The translations under genes were made by a program, and so were the position numbers. From assembly GCA_036258175.1 (NCBI GenBank), contig DATAEE010000190.1:35591-99590 (forward strand): DNA of 64,000 nt, given 5' to 3'. Positions 56,774-64,000 of this stretch are shown here, piece after piece. The stretch is from DATAEE01 sp036258175 (GTDB taxonomy: Bacteria > Acidobacteriota > Vicinamibacteria > Vicinamibacterales > 2-12-FULL-66-21). Under the pieces are notes generated by a model, which was not told where the DNA came from, did no database searches, and worked only from the letters and a program-made list of their open reading frames with translations. Every line of letters begins with the position of its first letter. The first letter of the stretch is position 1.

Positions 56774-57364
56774 GTGAAGATCACGGACAAGATCCTCGCA
56801 GCCTTTTATGAGGTCTACAACAAGCTCGGCTCCGGCTTCCTCGAGTCCGTCTATCGTGCCGCCCTGATCATCGTCCTGACGAGGATGGGTCTTCGAGTGG
56901 AGACTCGGGCCGTCCTTCCGGTCCACTTCGAGTCGCGTATCATCGCCCAGTTTCGCCCCGACCTGGTCATCAACGACAAGGTGATCGTGGAGATCAAGGT
57001 TGCCCGCGCAATTGACCCGTCGCACAGCGCTCAGCTCCTCAACTACCTGCGCGCCTCGGATCTGGAGGTCGGCCTTCTCTTGAACTTTGGCGGCCGGCCA
57101 CAGTTCAAGCGCGAGTACTACGATGACGAGCGCAAAGCGCGCCGAGCCGCCCGAGGAGGTCGTCGACTAACTGGTGCCGCGCTCGCGAGGCGGGACCTCG
57201 GGCACGAGGATCGACGGGAAGCCAGCGTCTGGACATTCCCGGGCATCCGTCGCCTCCGTCAATCCGAGGTCGTGCACGTGGCAAACATCAGAGATCTGTG
57301 GTCGTCAGATGCGAAGCATCCGCGTCATCCTCCAATCCGTGGTCGTGCACTGGCAAGCCGCTGA
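56774..57364 (+). CDS. GxxExxY-family protein (PD-(D/E)XK-like) with repeat-derived tail
   Basis: 196 residues from the GTG at 56774. The name-giving G21-x-x-E24-x-x-Y27 motif is in GSGFLESVYR. Then come RPD at about 61-63 and VIVEIKV at about 71-77, which together look like a PD..ExK nuclease motif. The family normally ends shortly after the LLNFGGRPQFKRE stretch, at about 125-135 residues. Here about 65 further codons continue through low-complexity and repeat DNA before a stop. Function of the family is not established. The gene is flanked by inverted arrays of one repeat family. Confidence 0.85.
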   Translation: MKITDKILAAFYEVYNKLGSGFLESVYRAALIIVLTRMGLRVETRAVLPVHFESRIIAQFRPDLVINDKVIVEIKVARAIDPSHSAQLLNYLRASDLEVGLLLNFGGRPQFKREYYDDERKARRAARGGRRLTGAALARRDLGHEDRREASVWTFPGIRRLRQSEVVHVANIRDLWSSDAKHPRHPPIRGRALASR

Positions 57365-57488
57365 GATCTGTGGTCGTCAGACGTGAAGCATCCGCGCCAT
57401 CCGTCTAATCCGTGGTCGTGTACGTGAGCATCCGCAACATCCGTCAGATCCGTGGTCGTGTACCAGGGGGGCATCCGCGAAATCCGCG
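57243..57488 (-). repeat. Downstream CCACGGAT repeat array, inverted relative to the upstream array
   Basis: ATCCGTGGTCGTG, or close variants, appear at about 57271, 57335, 57409 and 57449, with GATCTGTGGTCGTCAG at about 57293 and 57366. Each GGTCGTG unit is followed or preceded by GCATCCGCG. Read on the minus strand these give CACGACCACGGAT, the same core as in the upstream array. The array starts inside the tail of the GxxExxY gene. Confidence 0.9.
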
Positions 57489-57532
57489 GTCCCGCCGAGG
57501 CAGGGACTTGCATGGAATCGGCAGTTACTTAT

Positions 57533-57940
57533 ATGACAGAATCCATGGCTCGTATGCGCGCGCTCGTCGGTATCGCTCTCGTTTCACTCGTCGCTTTCCC
57601 GGTTCTCGGCGCTCGTGGCTCTGCCGCATCCGCGGTCCAGGAGAAGCCCGCCAAGATCGACGCGGCCGAACTCTACAAAACCAACTGCCTGGCCTGTCAC
57701 GGTCCGGATGGCGACTCTCCGCTCGAGCCGCTCAGCTTCATCGATGACACCTGGAAGCACGGCAGCCGCTTGCAGGACATCGTCAAGGTCGTGACCGATG
57801 GCGTCGATAGCACCCCGATGCTTCCGTTCAAAGAGAAACTGACGAAGGAAGAAATCGTCGCAATCGCCAAGCTGGTGCGCTCGTTCGACAAGTCGCTCGC
57901 GGCGAAGAAGCCCGCCGCCAAGAAGCCGGTCAAGAACTAA
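57533..57940 (+). CDS. Class I cytochrome c, exported
   Basis: 135 residues from the ATG at 57533; ATG codons at 57512, 57545 and 57554 are other options, all before the signal peptide. Haem-binding CLACH is preceded by ELYKTN. The sixth ligand Met is probably in STPMLPF, followed by a C-terminal helix (KEEIVAIAKLVRSF). The tail is Lys/Ala-rich (AAKKPAAKKPVK). It carries electrons in the periplasm; the partner is not next to it. The region before the start is the repeat array. Confidence 0.92.
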   Translation: MTESMARMRALVGIALVSLVAFPVLGARGSAASAVQEKPAKIDAAELYKTNCLACHGPDGDSPLEPLSFIDDTWKHGSRLQDIVKVVTDGVDSTPMLPFKEKLTKEEIVAIAKLVRSFDKSLAAKKPAAKKPVKN

Positions 57941-57944
57941 TTAC

Positions 57945-58039
57945 GAATGCCGAATGCCGAATGCCGAATGCCGAAAGAGCGTATCCGTGCCATCGAAAGT
58001 ATTGGGCCTTCGGCATTTGGCATTTGGCATTTGGCATTT
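57945..58039 (+). repeat. Heptad repeat hairpin: (GAATGCC)4 loop (GGCATTT)4
   Basis: Four exact GAATGCC units at 57945-57972 and four exact GGCATTT units at 58012-58039 face each other over a 39-base loop. Every unit pairs in RNA with one G-U wobble, giving a 28-bp stem. It lies just after the cytochrome c stop and upstream of the Gfo/Idh gene. Confidence 0.92.
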
Positions 58040-58059
58040 GGAATTGAGGGTGCTCGCTG

Positions 58060-59181
58060 ATGCCTGACGTCAATGTTGCGCTGATTGGCTATGCCTTCAT
58101 GGGCAAGGCGCACAGCAACGCCTATCGACAGGTGGGGCCGTTCTTCTCGCCCCGCCTGCGACCCCGTATGAAGGTGCTCTGCGGCCGGACGAAGGAAAAG
58201 GTCCAGGCGGCGGCGCGGCAATACGGCTGGGACGAAGCGGCAACGGAGTGGGAAGTCGTCGTCCGGCGCAAGGACATCGACGTGGTCGACGTCAGCACGC
58301 CTGGTGATCTGCATGCGCCGATCGCGATCGCCGCGGCGCGCGCCGGCAAGGTCGTGTTCTGTGAGAAGCCGCTCGCCAACACCGTCGCCGATGCTGAGAA
58401 GATGCTCGCCGCCGTCGAGAAGGCGCGCGTGCTGCACATGATCTGCCACAACTACCGCCGTGCGCCGGCCGTGATGCTCGCGAAGCAGCTCATCGACGCC
58501 GGGCAACTCGGAGAAATCTGGCACTACCGCGGCACGTACCTGCAGGACTGGATCGCCGACCCCGCGTTTCCGCTCGTGTGGCGGCTCGACAAGGAGAAGG
58601 CGGGCTCCGGCGCGCTGGGCGACATCGCCGCGCACTCGATCGATCTGGCGAGATTTCTCGTCGGCGAGATCGCCGAAGTCACCGGCGACCTCAAGACGTT
58701 CATTCCCGAGCGGCCGCTGCCGGGCAACCCGCGCAAGAAAGGGCGCGTCACCGTCGACGATGCGGCGACCGCCCTGGTGCGGTTCGAGAACGGCGCGATC
58801 GGCACGATCGAGGCGACGCGGATGGCGCCCGGGCGCAAGAACTACAACCGCTTCGAGATCAACGGGAGCCGCGGATCCGTCGCGTTCGACCTGGAGCGGA
58901 TGAACGAGCTGGAGGTCTACCTCGAATCGGATCCGCGCGGCGTGCGTGGGTTCCATAGGGTGCTGGCGACCGATCCCGAGCACCCGTACGTGAAAGCGTG
59001 GTGGCCGCCGGGACACATCATCGGCTACGAGCACACGTTCACGCATACGGTGTTCGACCTGCTCCAGGCGATGGCGGACCAGAAGCAGCCGTCACCCAGC
59101 TTCGTGGACGGCGTCAGGAATCAGAAAGTGCTGCATGCGATCGAGGTCGCGTCCAAAACGAGGAAGTGGGTGCGCCTCTAG
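58060..59181 (+). CDS. Gfo/Idh/MocA-family oxidoreductase
   Basis: 373 residues. The NAD(P)-binding motif is ALIGYAFMGKAHSNAY near 7-22, the family EKP motif reads FCEKPLANT near 105-113, and the active-site His region is GDIAAHSIDLARFL. It is likely a sugar dehydrogenase or inositol-like dehydrogenase. Together with the isomerases and transporter around it, it suggests a carbohydrate pathway. No ribosome site stands out; the upstream sequence is the heptad hairpin. Confidence 0.93.
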   Translation: MPDVNVALIGYAFMGKAHSNAYRQVGPFFSPRLRPRMKVLCGRTKEKVQAAARQYGWDEAATEWEVVVRRKDIDVVDVSTPGDLHAPIAIAAARAGKVVFCEKPLANTVADAEKMLAAVEKARVLHMICHNYRRAPAVMLAKQLIDAGQLGEIWHYRGTYLQDWIADPAFPLVWRLDKEKAGSGALGDIAAHSIDLARFLVGEIAEVTGDLKTFIPERPLPGNPRKKGRVTVDDAATALVRFENGAIGTIEATRMAPGRKNYNRFEINGSRGSVAFDLERMNELEVYLESDPRGVRGFHRVLATDPEHPYVKAWWPPGHIIGYEHTFTHTVFDLLQAMADQKQPSPSFVDGVRNQKVLHAIEVASKTRKWVRL

Positions 59182-59241
59182 TCACGGAGATGGCGGGACT
59201 CCGTTCTCTCCGTCACCTCCGTTATCTGATTGGAGCTATCG

Positions 59242-60204
59242 ATGAAGATCGGAGTCTTCGCGGTTCTTTTCGGCAACAAGCCCTTCGAGGAGACGCTCGA
59301 CTACCTGGTCGAGCTGGGCGTGGAAGCGGTGGAGATTGGCACCGGTGCGTATCCCGGCAACGCCCACTGCAATCCCGCCGAGCTCCTGGCAAATCCCAAG
59401 AAGCTTCAGGCATTCAAGAAGGCGGTCGATCGCCGCAAACTCGTCATCAGCGCGCTGAGCTGCCACGGGAACCCGCTCCATCCACAAGAGAAGATCGCGC
59501 GCGAGCATCACGACGTGTTCCTGCAGACGGTGGAGCTCGCGAAGAAGCTCGATGTGCGGACGGTGATCACGTTCAGCGGATGTCCTGCCGGCGACGCGAA
59601 AGGCGTGCAGCCGAACTGGATCGTCGCACCCTGGCCGCCAGAATTCGGCGCCATGCTCCAGTGGCAGTGGAAGGAGCGCGTCAAGCCGTACTGGACGACG
59701 ACGGCGCGCGCGCTGCGGAAAGCGGGGGTCCGCGTCGCGATCGAGATGCACCCCAACTTCGTCACCTACAACCCCGAGACGATGCTTCGGCTTCGCGACA
59801 TCGCGCCGAAGGTGATCGGTTGCAACTTCGATCCCAGCCACATGTTCTGGCAGGGCGTCGACGTCGTCGCCGCGATCCGGGCGCTCGGCGACTGCATCTA
59901 TCACTGCCACGCGAAAGACTGCAAAATCGATCCGCACAACACCGCGGTCAACGGCGTGCTCGACGCGAAGAAGTACACCCGCGAGCTCGAACGGTCCTGG
60001 ATTTTCCGGACCGTCGGCTACGGCAACAACGAGTCGGTGTGGAAGGACATCGTGTCGAACCTGCGCCTGGTCGGATACGACCACGTGCTGAGCATCGAGC
60101 ACGAGGACAGCGTCATGTCGGGCGCGGAAGGCCTCAAGAAGGCCATTGCGTTCCTGAAGAATGTCGTCATTGCCGAACCGGCTGGGGAAGCGTACTGGGC
60201 CTAG
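59242..60204 (+). CDS. Sugar phosphate isomerase/epimerase-like TIM barrel protein
   Basis: 320 residues from the ATG at 59242. Xylose-isomerase-like barrel: VELGVEAVEIGTGAYPGN, ALSCHGNPLHP, VAIEMHPNFVTYN, NFDPSHMFWQGVD, IYHCHAKD and LSIEHEDS, with metal-binding Glu, Asp and His at each strand end. It probably isomerises a keto-sugar made by the oxidoreductase upstream. Its end overlaps the converging transporter gene by 38 bases. Confidence 0.92.
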   Translation: MKIGVFAVLFGNKPFEETLDYLVELGVEAVEIGTGAYPGNAHCNPAELLANPKKLQAFKKAVDRRKLVISALSCHGNPLHPQEKIAREHHDVFLQTVELAKKLDVRTVITFSGCPAGDAKGVQPNWIVAPWPPEFGAMLQWQWKERVKPYWTTTARALRKAGVRVAIEMHPNFVTYNPETMLRLRDIAPKVIGCNFDPSHMFWQGVDVVAAIRALGDCIYHCHAKDCKIDPHNTAVNGVLDAKKYTRELERSWIFRTVGYGNNESVWKDIVSNLRLVGYDHVLSIEHEDSVMSGAEGLKKAIAFLKNVVIAEPAGEAYWA

Positions 60205-61381
60205 CCGCGGCCGGCCGGAACGCGAAGGCGAACAGCAGCAGCACGGCCAGGGCCCCGACCGCCGGGACGAGCCAGATGTGCGTCCAGTCGTGCACGCCTT
60301 CCGACGTGTACGCTTCGACGACCCAGCCGGATAGCCAGGAGCCGATCAGCATACCGACGCCCAGCGTGACGAAGGCGATGAAACCCTGCGCCGCGGCGCG
60401 GATCCGGACGTCCGCCTGCTGATCCACGTAGATCTGACCGGTCACGAAGAAGAAGTCGTAGCAGATCCCGTGCAGCAGGATGCCGAGGTAGAGCATCCAG
60501 ACGAACGTGTCGTTGTTGCCGTGGGCGAACAGGAAATAGCGCAGCGTCCAGGCCGCCATCCCGACGATCAGCATCTTCTTCACGCCGAGCCGGACGAAGA
60601 ACCACGGCATCACGAGCATGAAGCCGATCTCCGACCACTGGCCGAGTGTCATTTTGCTCGTCGGGTTGGAGACGCCGATTTCGCTGAGGAACGGGTTCGT
60701 GAACGCGTAGTAGAACTGCAGCGGGATGCAGATCAGGAACGAACCGATCACGAAGATCGCGAACGACCGCTCCTTCATCAGTTTGAGCGCATCCAGGCCG
60801 AGCACGTCACGCGCGCTGATCGCATGGCCAAGCTTGCTCGGCGGCGTATGCGGGAGCATCAGGCTGTAGAGTCCGAGCACGATTGACGCGACGGCGGCCG
60901 CCTGGAACATCCCGGCCGACTTGCCATACCCGAGCGCGTCGATGACGTAGCCGGCGACGATCCAGCCGATCGTGCCGAGCACGCGGACCTTCGGAAACTC
61001 GCGCGCCGAATCGCGCATGTTGTGGAACGAGATTGAGTTGGTCAGCGCCAGTGTCGGCATGTAACACAGCGTATAAAGGATGAGTACCGAGTAGAAGACG
61101 CCGAACGACGTGAGCGTGGAGACGTAGAACAGCAGCAGGCCGCCGATGACGTGCAGCGCCGCGAGGATGCGCTCGGTCGCGAAGAACCGATCCGCCACCA
61201 TTCCGACGAAGAACGGCGAAATCATCGCCGCCAGCGCCGTCGATCCGTAGGCCAATCCGATCTGCTGGCCGTCGAAGCGCAAGGTTTCGTTCAGATAGGT
61301 TCCCATGGCGACGTACCACGAGCCCCAGACAAAGTACTGCAGGAACATCATCACGGAGAGCTTCGCGCGCGTCCCCATCAA
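60167..61381 (-). CDS. MFS nucleoside/sugar:proton symporter, NupG-like
   Basis: 404 residues with about 12 helices. LSVMMFLQYFVWGSWYVAMGTYL is the N-terminal signature of the nucleoside:H+ symporter family, and the helix 7-8 loop includes NPFLSEIGVSNPTSKMTLGQWSEIGFM. Its neighbours (isomerases, Gfo/Idh) hint that it imports a sugar or nucleoside to be degraded. The 3' end overlaps that of the isomerase by 38 bases on the opposite strand. Confidence 0.9.
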   Translation of the reverse strand: MMGTRAKLSVMMFLQYFVWGSWYVAMGTYLNETLRFDGQQIGLAYGSTALAAMISPFFVGMVADRFFATERILAALHVIGGLLLFYVSTLTSFGVFYSVLILYTLCYMPTLALTNSISFHNMRDSAREFPKVRVLGTIGWIVAGYVIDALGYGKSAGMFQAAAVASIVLGLYSLMLPHTPPSKLGHAISARDVLGLDALKLMKERSFAIFVIGSFLICIPLQFYYAFTNPFLSEIGVSNPTSKMTLGQWSEIGFMLVMPWFFVRLGVKKMLIVGMAAWTLRYFLFAHGNNDTFVWMLYLGILLHGICYDFFFVTGQIYVDQQADVRIRAAAQGFIAFVTLGVGMLIGSWLSGWVVEAYTSEGVHDWTHIWLVPAVGALAVLLLFAFAFRPAAARPSTLPQPVRQ

Positions 61382-61413
61382 AAACCCCTTGTCTGAAATT
61401 CACACAGATCGTC

Positions 61414-61560
61414 CGGTTCAGGGTGCAGCGTTCACGGTTCAAGGTGAGTGCAGGGTTCAACGTTCTGCCTGCGGTTCAGGGTTCCAGAACCAGAACCGAA
61501 CTTCGAACCATGAACCGTGAACCCACCTTGAACCCTGAACCCAGAACGCTGAACCGGTTC
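61414..61560 (+). repeat. Heptad tandem repeat GAACCNN/GGTTCNN with opposed arms
   Basis: The left half carries GGTTCAGGG, CGTTCACGGTTCAAGG and CGGTTCAGGGTTCC; the right half from about 61493 runs GAACCAT-GAACCGT-GAACCCA, then GAACCCT-GAACCCA-GAACGCT-GAACCGG in steps of seven. The arms can pair to a long imperfect hairpin. It touches the stop of the Tat-type isomerase gene. Confidence 0.88.
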
Positions 61561-62461
61561 ATGCAGCATGCTCGAGCGCCTGCTTGCAGTACTCGAAGCA
61601 TTTACGGACTTCGGCGACCGTGTCGGTGCCGTCGTACTCGTATTCGATGTTGGCCGGAATCCGCCACTCCTTGTCGCGCAGCCGCCTGAGCACTGGCACG
61701 ATCGGCGAATCGCCGGTGCCGAACACGACGTTCGGCCCCTGGTTGCGCTTCCGATCCTTGATGTGGATCGAGACGATGCGGTGCGAGTGTTGGTCGAGGA
61801 ATTCCACCGCGTCGAAGTTGGCGGCGGTGAAATGGCCGATGTCGAGGTTGATCGCAAGATAGTCGGAGGCGTCCTTGAGCGCAGCGGCGAAGTCGTCCGG
61901 CGTCGCGAACTCGTTCGGTTTCATGTCCGAGTGGTTGTGAAAACCGACGCGGATGTCGAACTTCTGCGCGACCGGATCGAGCCGCTTGGCGACCGACACC
62001 GTAGAGGAGGCCGTGATGACCTTCACGCCCAGCGCGCGCGCCATCTCGAAACCGCGGACAATCTCCTCGTCGGTGTAGTCGTCGCGGAAGCTCAGGTTGT
62101 ACGCCGTCAGCGTGATGCCGGCGGCGTCGAACTTCCGCCGTACGCCCTCGAACGTCTCGAGCGGGACGGCGAGGCGCCACTTGCGCAGCGCCTCGCGTTT
62201 GGCGGCGTCGCCCGAAACGCTGGCGGTCGCGTCGCGTTCGAGATGGTCCTGCCACAGCTCGCAGCTGCCTAGCCCGGCGGCCGCCAGCCCGGCGATCACG
62301 CCGTCGAGCGGCCGGTCGCGGAAGCTGTAGCTCTGCGCGCCGAGCTGCACGCCGGCTACTACGGAGTCGATTTTCTTCTGCGCGGCGAACGGCGCGGCCG
62401 CGGTCGCGACCAGCGTGCCGATCGTCATCTGATGCCACTCTCGTCTCGTCATCGAGCCCAT
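61559..62461 (-). CDS. Sugar phosphate isomerase/epimerase-like protein with Tat-type signal
   Basis: 300 residues. The N-terminus TRREWHQMTIGTLVATAAAPFAAQ looks like a Tat signal. The barrel follows: GLGSCELWQDHLE, GITLTAYNLSF, GVKVITASST, VGFHNHSD, LAINLDIGHFTAAN and IVSIHIKDRK with metal ligands in place. Exported isomerase-like proteins of this kind are frequent in Acidobacteriota and Planctomycetota; whether they are enzymes is mostly untested. It lies between a heptad repeat and the second permease. Confidence 0.88.
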   Translation of the reverse strand: MGSMTRREWHQMTIGTLVATAAAPFAAQKKIDSVVAGVQLGAQSYSFRDRPLDGVIAGLAAAGLGSCELWQDHLERDATASVSGDAAKREALRKWRLAVPLETFEGVRRKFDAAGITLTAYNLSFRDDYTDEEIVRGFEMARALGVKVITASSTVSVAKRLDPVAQKFDIRVGFHNHSDMKPNEFATPDDFAAALKDASDYLAINLDIGHFTAANFDAVEFLDQHSHRIVSIHIKDRKRNQGPNVVFGTGDSPIVPVLRRLRDKEWRIPANIEYEYDGTDTVAEVRKCFEYCKQALEHAA

Positions 62462-62491
62462 GCGAATCCTCTTTTTCCGCGATTGTAGACG

Positions 62492-64000
62492 CTATTCCTG
62501 GCGCAACGCCAGCAGCGGATCGATGCGCGACGCGCGGCGGGCGGGCCAGAGGCAGGCCTGAAGGCCCACGACGAGCAGCAGCGCCGACACGGCGGCAAAC
62601 GAGACGGGATCGACGTCCGACGGGTTGATGAACCGGCCGCCGAGCAGGCGCGTGGCGGAGAAGCTTGCCAAAAGACCGATCGCGATCCCGATCACGAGCA
62701 GGCGCGAGCCGTACGCCACGATCATGCGGGCGATGGCGCCGGGCTCCGCCCCAAGTGCGATCCGCACGCCGATCTCGTGCGCCTGCCGCGCCACCGCGTG
62801 CGACATGACCCCATAGACGCCGATGACGGCGAGCGTCAGGCCGAGCGCCGCAAAGACCGCGAGCAGCGCAAGGTTGAAGCGAGGGCCGGCGAAGGCGCCA
62901 TCCTGAAGGATCGCTTCCACCGTTCGCACCTCCGTGACCGGCTGGTTGCGGTCGATTTCGTAAACCTGATTGACGACGGTCCGCGTGAGGGCCGCCGGAT
63001 CGCCTGCTGTCCGCACGAACAATCGCTCGGACCGGCCGACCAGTGTGAACGGCAGATAGATCTCGGGTCCGATCGCCTCGGTCAGGCCGCGGTTCAGCGT
63101 GTCCTTGACCACACCGACGATCTGGAACCGATCGTCGGCAAGAGAGGCCGGCGGCTGCGTAAAGCGAGGAATGCGAATTGTGCGCTCGAGCGCGCGATTC
63201 GAGAGCCGCGTTCTCGCGAACGTTTCGTTGACGAGTGCAACCTGCCGCGCAGACCGCAGGTCGGCGTCGTCGAGCGGACGGCCGGCGATGAGCGCAATGC
63301 CAAACGCATTCAGATATCCGCCGTTCACCTGGTGAATCACGACCGGGGGCGCGCTGTCGGCGGCGCGGCCGCCGGGAACTTCGACGGCGGTGGCGAAGTT
63401 TCCAAGCGGGTGGAGCCCGCTATTGACCCCGACCGCCACAACACCCGGCAGCGCGCTCACCCGCGACAGCAGCTCCTGAAAAAACGCCGTGCGCTTTCCC
63501 AGATCCGGATATCGGGCTTCCGGCAGAGGAACCCGCATCGCGAGGACGCGATCCGTTGGAAAGCCAGTGTCGGCGCGGCCGACCGCGACGAGCGCGCGAA
63601 TCATGAGGCTCGCGCCGACGAGCAGCACGAGCGACAGCGCCACTTCGGCCACGACGAGCCCCGAGCGAAGCAAGGTCTGCCCGGCGCCGCCGCCAGGACC
63701 GCGACTCGTCGCATGAAGAGCGCGCACGACGTCCCGCCGGCACGCGTGGACGGCTGGCGCGAGGCCGAAGATGACCGCTGTCGCCGCGGACACGACGAGC
63801 GTGAAGAGCAGCACGGGAATGTTGATGACGATCTTCGATTCGTCCGGGATCGTGTTCGGCGGCACGATCGCAAGGATCAGCCGCAACGCTCCAAACGCCA
63901 GCACCGTGCCGAGTACAGCGGCTGCAGCGGCGAGCACGAGGCTTTCCGTCAACAGTTGACGCACGAGCCGGAGCCGGTGGGCGCCGAGCGCCGCGCGCAC
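62492..64000 (-). CDS. MacB-like ADOP permease, C-terminal part
   Basis: 502 codons of the second permease; the N-terminal third or so lies beyond the window. It begins inside the first FtsX module (RAALGAHRLRLVRQLLTESLVLAAAAAVLGTVLAFGALRL), continues through the second MacB periplasmic core and ends in YGVMSHAVARQAHEIGVRIALGAEPGAIARMIV and the C-terminal PARRASRIDPLLALRQE. The last residues match the ending of the permease at 48593 closely. No ATPase is next to it. Confidence 0.92.
   Translation of the reverse strand: MRAALGAHRLRLVRQLLTESLVLAAAAAVLGTVLAFGALRLILAIVPPNTIPDESKIVINIPVLLFTLVVSAATAVIFGLAPAVHACRRDVVRALHATSRGPGGGAGQTLLRSGLVVAEVALSLVLLVGASLMIRALVAVGRADTGFPTDRVLAMRVPLPEARYPDLGKRTAFFQELLSRVSALPGVVAVGVNSGLHPLGNFATAVEVPGGRAADSAPPVVIHQVNGGYLNAFGIALIAGRPLDDADLRSARQVALVNETFARTRLSNRALERTIRIPRFTQPPASLADDRFQIVGVVKDTLNRGLTEAIGPEIYLPFTLVGRSERLFVRTAGDPAALTRTVVNQVYEIDRNQPVTEVRTVEAILQDGAFAGPRFNLALLAVFAALGLTLAVIGVYGVMSHAVARQAHEIGVRIALGAEPGAIARMIVAYGSRLLVIGIAIGLLASFSATRLLGGRFINPSDVDPVSFAAVSALLLVVGLQACLWPARRASRIDPLLALRQE

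Overview
The window is a high-GC bacterial chromosome segment, almost entirely protein coding. I see no tRNA, rRNA, CRISPR array, insertion sequence or prophage. The best guess for the source is an Acidobacteriota member, possibly of the Vicinamibacteria type. That is inferred from two orphan MacB-like permeases of the long acidobacterial kind, exported (Tat) sugar isomerase-like proteins, a meso-diaminopimelate-type MurE, and short, near-leaderless promoters directly in front of start codons.

Layout. 1-6025 (minus): start of the division and cell wall (dcw) operon, mraZ-rsmH-ftsL-ftsI-murE-murF, behind a strong promoter overlapped by three MraZ boxes at 10 bp pitch. 6132-12691 (plus): ychF, then a tightly overlapping sugar/glycan operon of three family 2 glycosyltransferases, two SDR nucleotide-sugar enzymes and a DegT-type aminotransferase. 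12765-18854 (plus): an exported STN-like protein, a GNAT-like protein, yqeY, murJ, an MFS exporter and a rhomboid protease. 18859-23280: an SDR-cupin pair (minus), a fused alpha-beta E1 dehydrogenase (plus) and an exported beta-propeller-like protein.

23282-31970 (minus) is the most striking block: an eleven-gene gas vesicle operon, read gvpJ-gvpA-histidine kinase-response regulator-gvpF-gvpG-ArsA/Get3-like tandem ATPase-gvpL-gvpS/M-third gvpF/L-gvpK. No gvpN AAA+ ATPase is present. Instead there is a fused double ArsA/Get3 ATPase whose halves each carry a P-loop and a CxxC motif, in tight coupling with the gvp genes. A two-component pair lies between gvpA and gvpF.

32131-35786 (minus): acyl-CoA ligase, a cytochrome b fused to a diheme cytochrome c tail, and a Rieske protein. 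35940-39413: two envelope proteins, then a sigma/anti-sigma/HEAT-repeat operon. 39617-48256: exported amidase, typA, a Cache-domain membrane protein, Tat-exported alanine racemase, a DUF4350-like protein, a nucleoside deoxyribosyltransferase and an exported unknown. 48593-57940: ADOP permease, hemQ, M20 amidohydrolase, rlpA, an exported methyltransferase, a zinc-ribbon membrane protein, a DUF2167 protein, a GxxExxY protein and cytochrome c. 58060-64000: a sugar-catabolism-like group (Gfo/Idh/MocA oxidoreductase, two isomerase-like TIM barrels, a NupG-like transporter) and a second, truncated ADOP permease.

The intergenic DNA is unusually structured. One family (core CCACGGAT..CGCGGAT) occurs at many places and forms oppositely oriented arrays around a GxxExxY gene with a PD-(D/E)XK-like motif. 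A second class comprises six loci of tandem repeats with the same 7-nt period but different unit sequences, four of which can fold into long hairpins.
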